Assembly: GCA_046343015.1 (NCBI GenBank)
Contig: JBKDOL010000110.1
Span: forward strand, 1 to 64,000
DNA length: 64,000 nt
From: BJ22 sp021298375
Lineage (GTDB): Bacteria; Planctomycetota; Planctomycetia; Pirellulales; Pirellulaceae
Reading direction: 5' to 3'
In this document: one piece after another, positions 17,653 to 26,969 of the stretch
How positions within the stretch are numbered: position 1 is the first letter of the stretch
How the letters are laid out: each line of letters begins with the position of its first letter
Position numbers and translations under genes: made by a program
The notes under the pieces: generated by a model
What the model was told of the DNA's origin: nothing
Seen by the model: only the letters and a program-made list of their open reading frames with translations
Databases searched by the model: none

Positions 17653-19233
17653 ATGTCTGGCATCACGCGGCTGGTTGCCGTTTTGTTTTTTCTGGGATTC
17701 GGTGCCGGGGAGTTGGCTGCCGAGGTGAGTTTGGCCAAGGTCTTTGGCGATCACATGGTGCTGCAGCGTGAACGGCCGGCGGCAATCTGGGGGTGGGCCA
17801 CGCCGGGAGAGCTGGTCACGGTGGAATTCGCCGGACAGTCGCTCGAATCGCGAGCCGATGAAACCGGAAAGTGGCTGGTTCGACTTGCTCCGCTTGAGGC
17901 CTCCATCGAGCCTCGCAAACTGACGGTTCGCGGCACAAATCGCTTGGAATTAGCGGATGTTCTGGTGGGCGATGTGTGGCTCTGCGGGGGCCAGTCGAAC
18001 ATGGAGTGGCCGCTGGCTGCCTGCGATGCGGCGGAGGATCTGGCCGCCGCGGACTTTCCACTGATACGCCATTTTGGTGTTGCCCCCAATTTCGCCTCGA
18101 CTCCCCAGCGCGATGTGCAGGGAAATTGGCAGGTCTGCACACCGCAGAATGCGCCCGGCTTCACGGCAGTCGGCTTTTACTTCGCCCGAAAAATCCAGCG
18201 CGAGACGGGGGTACCGATCGGCCTGCTCCGTTCCTGTGTTGGCGGAACCAATATCGAGTGCTGGATGCAGCAGGAAACGTTACTCGAGACCCCGGAGTTG
18301 GAACCCTACGCGCGAATCATGCGGGAGTCATTGGCAGGATATCAGGAGGAACTGAGCACAGCGCTTCCGGCGATTGAAAAATGGACCCGAGAAAGCCGCT
18401 CTGCCGTTGCTGCCGGACAGCCACTGCCATTGCCTCCGAGTTGGCCTGAGTTTCCGTTCGGTGAGCGACGCCATCGTCCTCGCTGTGTCACCTTGCACAA
18501 TGGAATGATCGCTCCGTTGGTGCCGCTGGCGATTCGCGGCGTGATTTGGTACCAAGGCGAATCCAACGCTGGCGGGCCCGGCGACTGCGAGCAGTACATT
18601 GCCAAAAAGCGCGCGATGCTTGCCGATTGGCGGAAGTGGTTCGGCGATCCTGAACTGCCTTTTTACTTTGTTCAGCTGGCCACGTTTCAGCGATCGTCCG
18701 ATGAGCCAGCGGGTGGTGATGGCTGGGCCTGGTTTCGCGATGCCCAGCGGCGGTGCCTGGAAATTCCCAACACCGGGATGGCTTCCGCGTTGGACATTGG
18801 CGATGCTGACGATATCCATCCCAAAAACAAGCTCGATGTGGGCGAGCGCCTGGCGCGTTGGGCCCTGAAAAACCAGTATGGCAAGGAGCTGGAGGTCAGC
18901 GGACCACTGTTCGAGAGCTTGACCGTCTCCGGAGCCGAGGCGAAGGTCAAATTCGCGCACCTCGGCGCTGGCCTGACCGCCGGGCGAAAACCGGGCCGCG
19001 CCCCCTTTGTCGCCACTCCCGACCAAGCCCTTGCGGGATTTGCGATTGCGGGCGAGGACCGGGTCTGGCACTGGGCCGTAGCACGCATCGAGGGCGACCA
19101 AGTCATTTGCTCGCATCCCGACGTTCCGCAGCCCAAGGCGATCCGTTATGCCTTTCGCATGAATCCGGGCACTGCCAATCTTTACAATCAGGCGGGTCTT
19201 CCGGCCTCTCCTTTCCGCACGGACAACTGGTAA
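17653..19233 (+). CDS. Secreted sialate O-acetylesterase-like enzyme
   Basis: This SGNH-type carbohydrate esterase of 526 residues removes O-acetyl groups from sugars such as sialic acid. A signal peptide ends near ELAAE. The nucleophile Ser115 lies in LCGGQSNMEWPL, the oxyanion block is GVIWYQGESNAG, and the Asp/His pair lies in DADDIHPKNKLDVGERLA. It acts outside the cytoplasmic membrane, probably in polysaccharide breakdown. The length and order match the planctomycete/Bacteroidetes type. No sulfatase or glycosidase neighbour is present. Confidence 0.9.
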   Translation: MSGITRLVAVLFFLGFGAGELAAEVSLAKVFGDHMVLQRERPAAIWGWATPGELVTVEFAGQSLESRADETGKWLVRLAPLEASIEPRKLTVRGTNRLELADVLVGDVWLCGGQSNMEWPLAACDAAEDLAAADFPLIRHFGVAPNFASTPQRDVQGNWQVCTPQNAPGFTAVGFYFARKIQRETGVPIGLLRSCVGGTNIECWMQQETLLETPELEPYARIMRESLAGYQEELSTALPAIEKWTRESRSAVAAGQPLPLPPSWPEFPFGERRHRPRCVTLHNGMIAPLVPLAIRGVIWYQGESNAGGPGDCEQYIAKKRAMLADWRKWFGDPELPFYFVQLATFQRSSDEPAGGDGWAWFRDAQRRCLEIPNTGMASALDIGDADDIHPKNKLDVGERLARWALKNQYGKELEVSGPLFESLTVSGAEAKVKFAHLGAGLTAGRKPGRAPFVATPDQALAGFAIAGEDRVWHWAVARIEGDQVICSHPDVPQPKAIRYAFRMNPGTANLYNQAGLPASPFRTDNW

Positions 19234-19563
19234 GCAGCCTCCCCGGTTTCGCGGCCGGCAAGCCTTGTCCCGGTTGGGACCTGCTCAATTCGCTGGTTCT
19301 CATTACAATATTCCGCTCGTTCCAGTACTTCAGGCCCGGGCCTTAAGGGGAGTCTGGCGGGACTTCGGCTCCTCCCTGTTTCCCTTTTGGATGGCCCTGG
19401 TTGTGTTGCCCCTGCTGCGCCGCGACTTTGTCCCCTGATTGGAACGGGCATTTGAGGCTCGACTCGCCTCGGAGCGGTGTTCTCTGTCACGTCAACATCA
19501 CCTCCGCGACACGTCACTCACAGTCACACCTCCGTCACTCACTGTTCACCGGAACGAATTTCC
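19234..19563 (+). other. Intergenic region upstream of ychF
   Basis: No gene is seen here. A 12-bp palindrome AGGCCCGGGCCT lies at 19333-19344. From about 19487 to 19550 the words GTCAC, TCAC and CCTCCG recur irregularly just before the ychF start. They could be a degenerate duplication or protein-binding sites; neither is shown. Confidence 0.45.
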
Positions 19564-20655
19564 ATGGAAGCCGGAATTGTCGGCCTGCCTAACGTAGGCA
19601 AGAGCACGCTGTTTAACGCCTTGACCAGTTCCACTGCTGCGCAAAGCGCGAATTATCCCTTCTGCACGATCGAGCCCAACGAGGGAATTGTCAGCGTGCC
19701 CGATGCGCGGCTGACGACAATCACCCACTACATCCCTCCGCAAAAAGTCGTTCCTGCAATTCTGAAGCTCGTCGACATCGCGGGGATCGTGAAAGGAGCC
19801 AGCGAGGGTGAGGGCCTCGGGAACAAGTTTCTCAGTCACATTCGCGAAGTCGATGCCATTTTGCAGGTGGTGCGCTGTTTTGAAGACGATGACATCACCC
19901 ATGTTGCCGGCGGGGTCAATCCCATGGCCGACATCGAGACGATCGAGATGGAGTTGATGCTGGCTGACATGCAGATGCTGGAGAATTCGATTCCCAAGGC
20001 CCAGCGGGCTGCGAAGAGTGGCGACAAGGACGCCAAGCTCCGCGCCGCGGTGATGGAAAAGTGCGACGCCTGGCTGAATACCGGCAAGCCACTGCGGACC
20101 TGCACCTTTACCGAAGAAGAGCAGAAACTGGTCAAGGCCGTAGGGATGCTGACCGCCAAACCGGTGCTCTTTGTCGCCAACGTCGCCGAGGATGACCTCG
20201 AGGGAAAAAGCCCGCTGGTAGAACAAGTCCGCAAGTATGCGGCCGAGCACGGGGCTGATGTCGTTCCGATTTGCGCAAAACTCGAAGCGGAACTGGGTGA
20301 GCTCGATGACGCCGATCGCAAGGAGATGCTCGCCGCAGTCGGTCTGAGCGAACCGGGCCTCGGCCGTTTGGCCCGGGCCGCCTACAAGACCCTCGGCTTA
20401 CAAAGCTACTTTACGGCTGGCGAGAAGGAAGTTCGCGCCTGGACGATTCCGATTGGCGCGACGGCGCCTCAGGCCGCCGGCGTGATTCACACCGACTTCG
20501 AAAAAGGTTTCATTCGCTGCGAAGTCTATTCCCTCGCCGATCTCGAACAATACAAGTCGGAAAAAGAGATCAGAGCCGCCGGAAAGATGCGGGTGGAAGG
20601 CAAAACCTACATCATGCAGGACGGCGATATCTGCCACTTCCTGTTTAATGTCTGA
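19564..20655 (+). CDS. ychF: Ribosome-associated ATPase YchF
   Basis: This Obg-family P-loop protein of 363 residues prefers ATP over GTP. G1 is GLPNVGKST (residues 7-15) and G3 is DIAGIVKGASEGEG. The usual NKxD is replaced by NVAEDD near residue 205, the family's hallmark of relaxed nucleotide specificity. A helical insert follows, then the C-terminal TGS domain. The open frame extends 29 codons upstream, but the standard family start is ATG 19564. The protein is cytosolic and linked to ribosomes and stress response in other bacteria. Confidence 0.96.
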   Translation: MEAGIVGLPNVGKSTLFNALTSSTAAQSANYPFCTIEPNEGIVSVPDARLTTITHYIPPQKVVPAILKLVDIAGIVKGASEGEGLGNKFLSHIREVDAILQVVRCFEDDDITHVAGGVNPMADIETIEMELMLADMQMLENSIPKAQRAAKSGDKDAKLRAAVMEKCDAWLNTGKPLRTCTFTEEEQKLVKAVGMLTAKPVLFVANVAEDDLEGKSPLVEQVRKYAAEHGADVVPICAKLEAELGELDDADRKEMLAAVGLSEPGLGRLARAAYKTLGLQSYFTAGEKEVRAWTIPIGATAPQAAGVIHTDFEKGFIRCEVYSLADLEQYKSEKEIRAAGKMRVEGKTYIMQDGDICHFLFNV

Positions 20656-20669
20656 TTCCGGCGAAGGCA

Positions 20670-20695
20670 GAACGCTCCCCGGACCGAGAGCGTTC
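20670..20695 (+). terminator. 3' hairpin of ychF without T tract
   Basis: A perfect 8-bp stem GAACGCTC/GAGCGTTC with a 10-nt loop lies 15 nt after the ychF stop. It lacks a T run, so it may stabilise the 3' end rather than terminate. Confidence 0.35.
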
Positions 20696-20873
20696 ACCTC
20701 TTCAGAACGACAAAACGTCCGGCAGAAAAATGGTCGGGCAAAAAGATGAAGTGCATTTGGTGAGGCTGGCCACCGAAGAGCCGGAGCGGAAATCCAGCGA
20801 GAGTGCTTGAGGAATCATCCAGCGACTACAGAGTGTCGAAGACCGCGAATCGAGTCGGTCCTGCGAGCAACCG

Positions 20874-21791
20874 CTACTTCGCGGGAAGCAGGCCCCGGCC
20901 CTTCATCCAGTCCGCAGCCTCCTGCGGCCAGTTGGCTGCACCGGGACTTCCTTTGGCCAGCCCCAAGCCATGTCGTCCCGTCTCGTAGACGTGCAACTCT
21001 GCGGGGACTCCAGCCTTGTGCAATGCCGAATAGAACACGATTGAGTTCTCCACCGCGACGACTTCATCGTCACTGGTGTGCCAAATGAATGTCGGTGGGT
21101 TGCGATTCGTCACCTGCTTCTCGTTGGACAATTGGCTGAGCAACTCCGGGTCCGGATTATCACCCAGCAAGTTGCGCTGGGAACCTCCATGCGTAAAGGA
21201 TTCGCCAAACGCAATGACTGGATAGCAGAGCAGGGCGAAGTCGGGGCGCGAGGAGACTCGCTCAATCGGATCAGCCGCATTGGCATCACCAGCATCGAAG
21301 TGAGTTGAGACAGTCGAAGCGAGATGCCCTCCAGCAGAAAATCCAATCACACCAATCAGCTGGGAATCAACACCCCACTCTCCAGCGCGAGCTCGCACGG
21401 TGCGAATCGCCCGTGCGGCATCCTGCGAAGGTGCCGGGTGTCTGTAGCCTTTTCCGCGATGGCGGTAGTCGCAGATAAAGGCCGAAATACCGAGAGTATT
21501 CAGCCACTGGGCGATTTCATGTCCTTCATGCCCAATTGCCAATCCACCGTATCCGCCTCCCGGGCAGACAACCATTGCCGTTCCATTGGCTTTTCCTTTC
21601 GGTGCCAGATAGATAATCAGCTTAGGCTGGTCCTTTTCCTCCGTGCCCAAAGCGCCTGGTGCTCCCGCAGGCCAAAGCAACTCCGTTCGCGGATCATCCC
21701 CCCGGCAAACTCCGCCCGCCAGGCATATCGCGATCGCAATCACCCCAGCGAGATACCATAACCGGTGGGCTTCAAATCGAGAGTTCATCAT
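20874..21791 (-). CDS. Secreted alpha/beta-hydrolase esterase (acetyl-xylan-esterase-like)
   Basis: This exported esterase of 305 residues starts at ATG 21791 with an AGAGGAG site close upstream. The open frame continues 93 codons further, but that part is not protein-like. A signal peptide covers residues 1-31. The oxyanion motif is CPGGGYGGL (76-84), the nucleophile Ser152 is in GFSAGGH, and the acid and base are in HTSDDEVV and GRHGLGL. Such enzymes de-acetylate polysaccharides in planctomycetes; the specific substrate is unknown. Confidence 0.88.
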   Translation of the reverse strand: MMNSRFEAHRLWYLAGVIAIAICLAGGVCRGDDPRTELLWPAGAPGALGTEEKDQPKLIIYLAPKGKANGTAMVVCPGGGYGGLAIGHEGHEIAQWLNTLGISAFICDYRHRGKGYRHPAPSQDAARAIRTVRARAGEWGVDSQLIGVIGFSAGGHLASTVSTHFDAGDANAADPIERVSSRPDFALLCYPVIAFGESFTHGGSQRNLLGDNPDPELLSQLSNEKQVTNRNPPTFIWHTSDDEVVAVENSIVFYSALHKAGVPAELHVYETGRHGLGLAKGSPGAANWPQEAADWMKGRGLLPAK

Positions 21792-22090
21792 TCGGCTCCT
21801 CTGGTGACAAGCGGACTTGGCGTCAGCTCCCAATGTGACACTGTGACTGGCCGCTGGGAAGCAGGCTGGCGGCTTCCTCCTCCCGCTGGGACGGAAGCTG
21901 GATGGGCGGGCTTGGTCCTTGGGTGCGGTCCAGAAATTGGCGAGGCAGGTACTTATTCGCACTTGATTTTCAGGGTACGACGAACTTCCGGTCCGTCGAC
22001 GAAGCTTGGCACCGAGGGATGGGAAGTCTGTCGTGCGATTTGACTCAGCCCTCGCGTCTGACCTTGTCAAACCACTCGCCGCTTGCCCCC

Positions 22091-22870
22091 TTAGGCAGGC
22101 TCGGTGAAGAAATTGACGGGACTAATCCCGCGGCCCAAGCCGGGGCCGCTGGCGATCGCTGCGGCAACAAACTGTTTGGCGCCCGCGACAGCCGACCGCA
22201 AGTCCTCGCCCCGCGCCAGTCTGGCAGTGATCGCCGCCGAGAGGACACAACCGGTCCCATGCAGGCAGCGGGTCTGAATCCGCGGTGAATTGAACTCATA
22301 AAATTCACCGCCACTGAAGAGCAAGTCACGGGCCTCTGCCCCCTGATTTCCGGACTTGAGCAAGACATTTCGCGCGCCCAGATCAGCCACGGCCCGCGCC
22401 AAATCGCGCAGTTCTTCGGCAGTTCGCGCCTCGCGCCCTGCCAAGCAGGCTGCTTCCCGAGCGTTCGGTGTGACCAGAAAGGCCTGCGGCAACAGCCGCT
22501 GGCGGAGAGCGTCCACCGCAGCCGGATCGATCAGCGAGTCGCCATGCTTGCTGATCATCACCGGATCAACCACCAAGGGAAAACGAAACTGTTGAGCTGC
22601 CGCGGCGACAACTTCAATCACCGCTGCGTTACCGAGCGCGCCGGTCTTGGCTGCGGCGGGAGGAATATCGTCAACAACAGCCTGCAGCTGAGCATTGACA
22701 AATGCAGGTTCCAGAATCGACACACCGGAAACCCGTTGGGTGTTCTGAATGGTCATAAGCGTGACCACACTCATCCCGTACACACGGTGCTGATGAAACG
22801 TCTTCAAATCGGCCTGAAGACCCGCTCCACCGGATGGATCCGAGCCGGCAATGGTGAGTGCAACGGACAA
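22091..22870 (-). CDS. thiD: Hydroxymethylpyrimidine/phosphomethylpyrimidine kinase
   Basis: ThiD phosphorylates HMP and HMP-P in thiamine synthesis. It belongs to the ribokinase family, seen in LTIAGSDPSGGAGLQADLK at the N terminus, VVDPVMISKHGD in the middle and the anion-hole/catalytic motif HGTGCVLSAAI near the C terminus. The frame is open far upstream across the preceding gene. I choose TTG at 22870, which has AGGA 10 nt upstream and gives 259 residues, the usual length. It lies 34 bp after the unknown gene 22905-24209 and is probably co-transcribed with it. No TPP riboswitch was seen. Confidence 0.92.
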   Translation of the reverse strand: MSVALTIAGSDPSGGAGLQADLKTFHQHRVYGMSVVTLMTIQNTQRVSGVSILEPAFVNAQLQAVVDDIPPAAAKTGALGNAAVIEVVAAAAQQFRFPLVVDPVMISKHGDSLIDPAAVDALRQRLLPQAFLVTPNAREAACLAGREARTAEELRDLARAVADLGARNVLLKSGNQGAEARDLLFSGGEFYEFNSPRIQTRCLHGTGCVLSAAITARLARGEDLRSAVAGAKQFVAAAIASGPGLGRGISPVNFFTEPA

Positions 22871-22904
22871 GACCAGCAGTTCCTTTTGAGAGAAGTCTCC
22901 GAGC

Positions 22905-24209
22905 TTAGCGCAATTCCAGGGGTGTGGGCTGTCGCGCGGAGCGGGAGTCGGGTGGGAGGTGGAAGTGCCTGAGCAATTCCACCAGTTGATCGTCGGCGAG
23001 CAGTTCCGGGTTCTCTGGCTCAAGGCTGAGTCGAGCCAGCAGTTCCAAGTCGGTCTGTACATAGCCCGGCTGTTCAATCGCGAGCAGCGGTTGATCGTCG
23101 GCATCCCAGCAAAGGGCCGCGGTCGACTGGTTGATTGGCGCCACTCGGCATCGCCCGAACTGCAGCAGAAAGCGGGCGGCGAACAGGCGGAAAGGGATGA
23201 CATCGGCAGTGGCCAACCCTTCTGGCAGTTCAAACGTGCGTACCCCGGGAACCCGTCCCAAGGCCTCGAGCCAGCGCGGGCTGAAGTTCCCATCTGCTGC
23301 CTGGACTTGGAATTCGGCTTGATGCACTCGGCCCTCGCGCCAAGTCAACGCGGGGATTTGGATTTCGGCGCGACCGCTGAGATTCACGCCCCAGACGTCT
23401 CTCAGCCAGCCCAATTCAATGTTGCTCAAGACCGCCGCCTCGAGCCTGCCTGAAGTCGGGCCCCGACCGAGCTGACGGTAATCGAGTGAACCACAAAACA
23501 GCAACTCTTCGTCCCAACCCTCCGGGAAGCCCCCCAGGCCGGCCAGCAGCCAGACCGGCGTCGGGCTGGAAACGTTCAGCCAAACTTGCCGCTCCGCGCT
23601 CGTCATGCCCTGCAGAATCCGCATTTCGATCGGATAGTCGCCGCCCTTGGCCGCACTCGGCAACTGCAACCGGAGCAACTGCCGCGTCTCCTCGGCAGCC
23701 GGGCTGGACAGCAGTTCCAGATTGCAGAGCTTCAGTTCCTCAGCTGGTTCATCTATCGACGTTGCTCCAGCCGGATTCAAGGGACGTTTGAGCGTCAGCT
23801 CCGGACAGCGCAAATGCCAGGCCCGACGAGTTCCTCCTGCGCCTTGGCGGTCGGTCATTTCCCTGAGGCTCAAGCGAAGTCGCTCCAGACCGCGCGCCTC
23901 GAGTTTCGTCGCGCCCAGGTTCAAGCGCCAGTCGCCGAACCAATTGCACTCGACCTGTTCAACAGTGCCGATCTCTTCCGCTCCCCGGCGGACGCGGACT
24001 GCGTGCAAGACGGTCCGCCCCGGGAAGGGGTTCTCGACTCGCTCGATTTGGACATCGAGATTGAGTTCGGCGGCGATCAACAATTCCCAGTCTTCGGTCT
24101 TCCAAACCCTGCTCGCCAGAACAATCACCACCAAAGTCGGCAGCGCGCAGAGCATCAGAAATGCCCAGCGGCAGACTTGTCGGGATTGATTGTCAGTCAG
24201 ACGGCGCAT
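22905..24209 (-). CDS. Membrane-anchored protein of unknown function
   Basis: The 434 residues have one N-terminal membrane segment (about 15-33). A long beta-rich extracytoplasmic part follows, with sequence style reminiscent of AsmA-like proteins (VNPFPGRTVLHAVRV, LEAAVLSNIELGWL), but I cannot assign a family. Trp and Leu are frequent and there are no obvious catalytic motifs. It sits between aroC and thiD on the same strand with short gaps, probably for transcriptional convenience rather than shared pathway. Confidence 0.78.
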   Translation of the reverse strand: MRRLTDNQSRQVCRWAFLMLCALPTLVVIVLASRVWKTEDWELLIAAELNLDVQIERVENPFPGRTVLHAVRVRRGAEEIGTVEQVECNWFGDWRLNLGATKLEARGLERLRLSLREMTDRQGAGGTRRAWHLRCPELTLKRPLNPAGATSIDEPAEELKLCNLELLSSPAAEETRQLLRLQLPSAAKGGDYPIEMRILQGMTSAERQVWLNVSSPTPVWLLAGLGGFPEGWDEELLFCGSLDYRQLGRGPTSGRLEAAVLSNIELGWLRDVWGVNLSGRAEIQIPALTWREGRVHQAEFQVQAADGNFSPRWLEALGRVPGVRTFELPEGLATADVIPFRLFAARFLLQFGRCRVAPINQSTAALCWDADDQPLLAIEQPGYVQTDLELLARLSLEPENPELLADDQLVELLRHFHLPPDSRSARQPTPLELR

Positions 24210-24266
24210 GCAGTTTACAACGTGTCTGGTGGGTGAGGCGTTGATAAAACAGGAACGGGGTGACTA

Positions 24267-25406
24267 CTAACGCTTGCGAGCTAACTCCTGAAACAAATCG
24301 AATCGGGCCCGCATCTCTTCGAGGCTGTCGCCACCGAACTTTTCCACAAGTGCCCGAGCCATTTCAAACGCAACCACGTTTTCGACAATGATGGCCGCCG
24401 CAGGCACCGCGCAAATGTCGCTCCGTTCGTAGCTGGCGACATGCGGTTGCTTCGAGTCCAACTCGATCGACTCGAGGGGACGCTGCAGAGTGCTGATCGG
24501 TTTTTTGGCGGCGCGAATCACGATCGGCTGGCCGTTGGTCATTCCCGCCTCCAGCCCGCCGGCGTGATTGGTTGGCCGGATGAATCCCAAAGTGTTGCTG
24601 TCACGCTGCCGGGGGTCGAACTGAATCGGATCGTGAACCTGGGAGCCGGGGCGACGGGCCGCCTCGAATCCCAACCCAATCTCCACGCCCTTGATCGCTT
24701 GAATTGCCATCACGGCCTGAGCAAGTCGACCATCCAGTTTGCGGTCCCATTGAGCATGGGTTCCGAGTCCGAAAGGGACCCCCTCTACGCGAACTTCGAC
24801 AATCCCGCCGAGGGTATCTCCCGCTTCGGCAGTCGCGTCAATCAATGACTTGACTTCTTCATTCCGCCCGGAATCCATGGCGTAGACGAGACTTTGTTCC
24901 CGCTCAGCGATCATCTGGTCCCAACTTGAGACTTTGGGTTCCAGCCGCAAACCTCCCAGTTCGACCACGTAACCGATCACTCGAATCCCGAATGACTCAA
25001 GAAGTTGCTGTGCGAGTGCTCCGACCGCCACGCGCGCGGCGGTTTCCCGCGCGCTGGCACGCTCGAGAACACCACGAATCGAACCCAGATATTTGATCGC
25101 GCCACTCAGATCGCCATGCCCGGGGCGAGGACGAGGCAGTTCCTGCAGCCGCTCCAGTTTGTAATCGTGATTGCGGACGACCAGACAGATCGGACTTCCC
25201 AGGGTCGTACCGCGCCAGGTTCCAGCGGTGATTTCTACTTCATCGGTCTCCAGCTGTTGCCGCTTGCCGCGGCCATAGCCACCTTGTCGGCGTCGCAAAT
25301 GCTGATTGATTCTGGACGGATCAATAGCCAATCCCGCCGGAAAGCCATCGACGATCGCCGTCAGGGCAGGTCCGTGCGATTCGCCGGCAGTCCAGTAGTG
25401 CAACAT
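24267..25406 (-). CDS. aroC: Chorismate synthase
   Basis: AroC converts EPSP to chorismate with reduced FMN, the last step of the shikimate trunk pathway. The 379 residues show the three family signatures: GESHGPAL near the start, ERASARETAARVAVGA around residue 120, and RRPGSQVHDPIQF further on. I start at ATG 25406 (MLHYWTAGES), the usual family N terminus. A TTG four codons upstream is possible. It is first in a minus-strand run with the unknown gene and thiD. Confidence 0.95.
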   Translation of the reverse strand: MLHYWTAGESHGPALTAIVDGFPAGLAIDPSRINQHLRRRQGGYGRGKRQQLETDEVEITAGTWRGTTLGSPICLVVRNHDYKLERLQELPRPRPGHGDLSGAIKYLGSIRGVLERASARETAARVAVGALAQQLLESFGIRVIGYVVELGGLRLEPKVSSWDQMIAEREQSLVYAMDSGRNEEVKSLIDATAEAGDTLGGIVEVRVEGVPFGLGTHAQWDRKLDGRLAQAVMAIQAIKGVEIGLGFEAARRPGSQVHDPIQFDPRQRDSNTLGFIRPTNHAGGLEAGMTNGQPIVIRAAKKPISTLQRPLESIELDSKQPHVASYERSDICAVPAAAIIVENVVAFEMARALVEKFGGDSLEEMRARFDLFQELARKR

Positions 25407-25689
25407 GATTCTGTCCAAATGAGATCAACTCGCGAGGGAGGTGCTGCGGGAGCGCAGACCAATCCGTGGCGGGATAGTAGCGACCAACTCCCCGCGGAGA
25501 AAGTGCTGTTTACCCGCTTTTTTCCGGCCGCGGAACACCGTCCCCTTGGTCCGTCGCCCCCAAGCTCTCTCGCCCTTCCGTGCTAGCGACCGGTTAGGTG
25601 GCGACTTTGGGCAGCGGGCATGGTGGGCCCCGGGCGTTCGGAGCTAGAATCGCTGCACACCGGTCATCAAGTTCAGAGGGCCTCGCTGC

Positions 25690-26640
25690 ATGGATTTCTT
25701 TCGCCGACATTGGTTTCTGCTAGCTTTGGGGCTGATGATCGCGGTCGGTTTCGGCTGGGCTCGCTCGTTGGCTTGGCTCCCTGAGGTTCCCCGTTTGAGC
25801 GATTTGCTTGTCGCCCTGACGATGTTTCTGATGGGCTGGCCACTTCGCTTTGGAGATTTGCGGGACAATCTTCGTCGGCCCGGTCCCGCGATTCTGGCCA
25901 GTCTGATCAATTTGGGGCTCTTTCCGCTGGTGGCCTGGCCGCTTTCGAAGTTACTCGGTGGTGAGATGGGAGCAGGTCTGATCGTGCTGTCTGCGACGCC
26001 CTGTACGCTGGCGTCCGCGAGCGTCTGGACCAGAAGGGCAGGGGGAAACGACATCATTTCGATGCTGGTGACGATCGCGACCAACAGTGCCTGCTTCCTT
26101 GTCACCCCGGGCTGGATTCTGCTGCTGACGGGAAACCAGGTTCCCCGCGAACTCGCCTTGCAGATTGTCTTGACGCTCATCCTGGTGGTGCTTGTCCCCT
26201 TGGTACTGGCTCAAGTCAGCCGCGGGATCCCGGCGGTCGCCCAGTGGGCTACCACTCGCAAGACTTTACTCAGCGTGCTCGCCCAAATCGGCCTGTTGGG
26301 AGTGGTGCTGATCGGTTGCATCAAATCGGGAAACAAGATGCTCGACCAGGAACGGGCGTGGGACTGGGCGGAATTCGGCCTGCTCACGCTGCTGCTCGGG
26401 GTCCTGCACCTGGCCGCTTGGTGGTACGGGCTTTGGCAGGCCCGCCGGTTTGGATGGCCGTTGGCCGATGCCGCGGCGGTCGCCTTCTCAGGGAGTCAGA
26501 AGACCTTGATGGTTGGCGTCGTTGCCGCAATTCGCCTCGAGTTCAGTGTGCTCCCGCTGATCGTCTACCACGCCTTGCAGTTGCTGCTGGACACCGTGCT
26601 TGCCGACCGCTTGAGGCGGAGAATCGACAAGGGCGAGTAA
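25690..26640 (+). CDS. SBF-like (bile acid:sodium symporter superfamily) transporter
   Basis: This 316-residue protein has about ten hydrophobic segments and matches the SBF-like/YfeH branch of the bile-acid:sodium symporter superfamily. The conserved crossover-type motifs are LSATPCTLASASVWTRRAGG (about 103-122) and AVAFSGSQKTLMVGV (about 262-276). It is predicted to be an inner-membrane, cation-coupled carrier of an organic anion. The substrate is not inferable. A TAGAAT -10-like box at 25645-25650 lies 39 bp before the ATG. Confidence 0.87.
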   Translation: MDFFRRHWFLLALGLMIAVGFGWARSLAWLPEVPRLSDLLVALTMFLMGWPLRFGDLRDNLRRPGPAILASLINLGLFPLVAWPLSKLLGGEMGAGLIVLSATPCTLASASVWTRRAGGNDIISMLVTIATNSACFLVTPGWILLLTGNQVPRELALQIVLTLILVVLVPLVLAQVSRGIPAVAQWATTRKTLLSVLAQIGLLGVVLIGCIKSGNKMLDQERAWDWAEFGLLTLLLGVLHLAAWWYGLWQARRFGWPLADAAAVAFSGSQKTLMVGVVAAIRLEFSVLPLIVYHALQLLLDTVLADRLRRRIDKGE

Positions 26641-26969
26641 ACCGTTCTGGTCCGCTGCTCCATTTGCCTTGCCAGCGAGATCGCCCTCATAATTGTGGCT
26701 CGACCTGCGGGAAGCTGTCCGCTCCAAGCGAACTTTGTTATATTCAGTTGGTCTCAGGAACAACCAATGAAACGCCTACTGCTCCCTTCCAACCGACCAA
26801 GCTGTGATTGCAGCCGAAGCTGGCTGCGCCGCGGCCCCCTCGGCAATTCGGGAGCGTCGAGACTCGGCGAATCTTAGCTGGGTGGGATTGTGTACCTTCT
26901 GTTGCAGGCAATTGGCATCTGGCCAAGCCTCGTTTTTTTCCCGCTCCCTGATTCGCGCTGGTCACCCCG
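26641..26969 (+). other. prfA leader region with small ORF and hairpin
   Basis: This gap contains a possible -10 box (TATATT, 26739-26744). A short frame follows at 26767-26877 (36 codons, AGGAACA 7 nt before ATG). A hairpin with a T tract lies at 26907-26939, then the prfA start at 26970. The small frame is Arg/Ser-rich and may be only a leader; I do not call it a confirmed gene. Confidence 0.45.
26907..26939 (+). terminator. Terminator/attenuator-like hairpin before prfA
   Basis: The stem pairs GGC (26907-26909) plus TTGGC (26912-26916) with GCCAA (26922-26926) plus GCC (26927-26929), with an AA bulge. Seven T residues follow (26933-26939). It lies 30 bp upstream of the prfA ATG on the same strand, so it either ends a short leader RNA or attenuates prfA. 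Confidence 0.6.

Noticed and set aside
21792..22070. 93-codon upstream extension of the secreted esterase
   Set aside because: It would bury the signal peptide inside the protein; ATG 21791 has a strong AGAGGAG site.
22871..23293. Long N-terminal extension of ThiD
   Set aside because: These 141 codons overlap the well-formed unknown gene 22905-24209 and are Trp/Ser/Pro-rich noise. The TTG at 22870 gives a normal ThiD.
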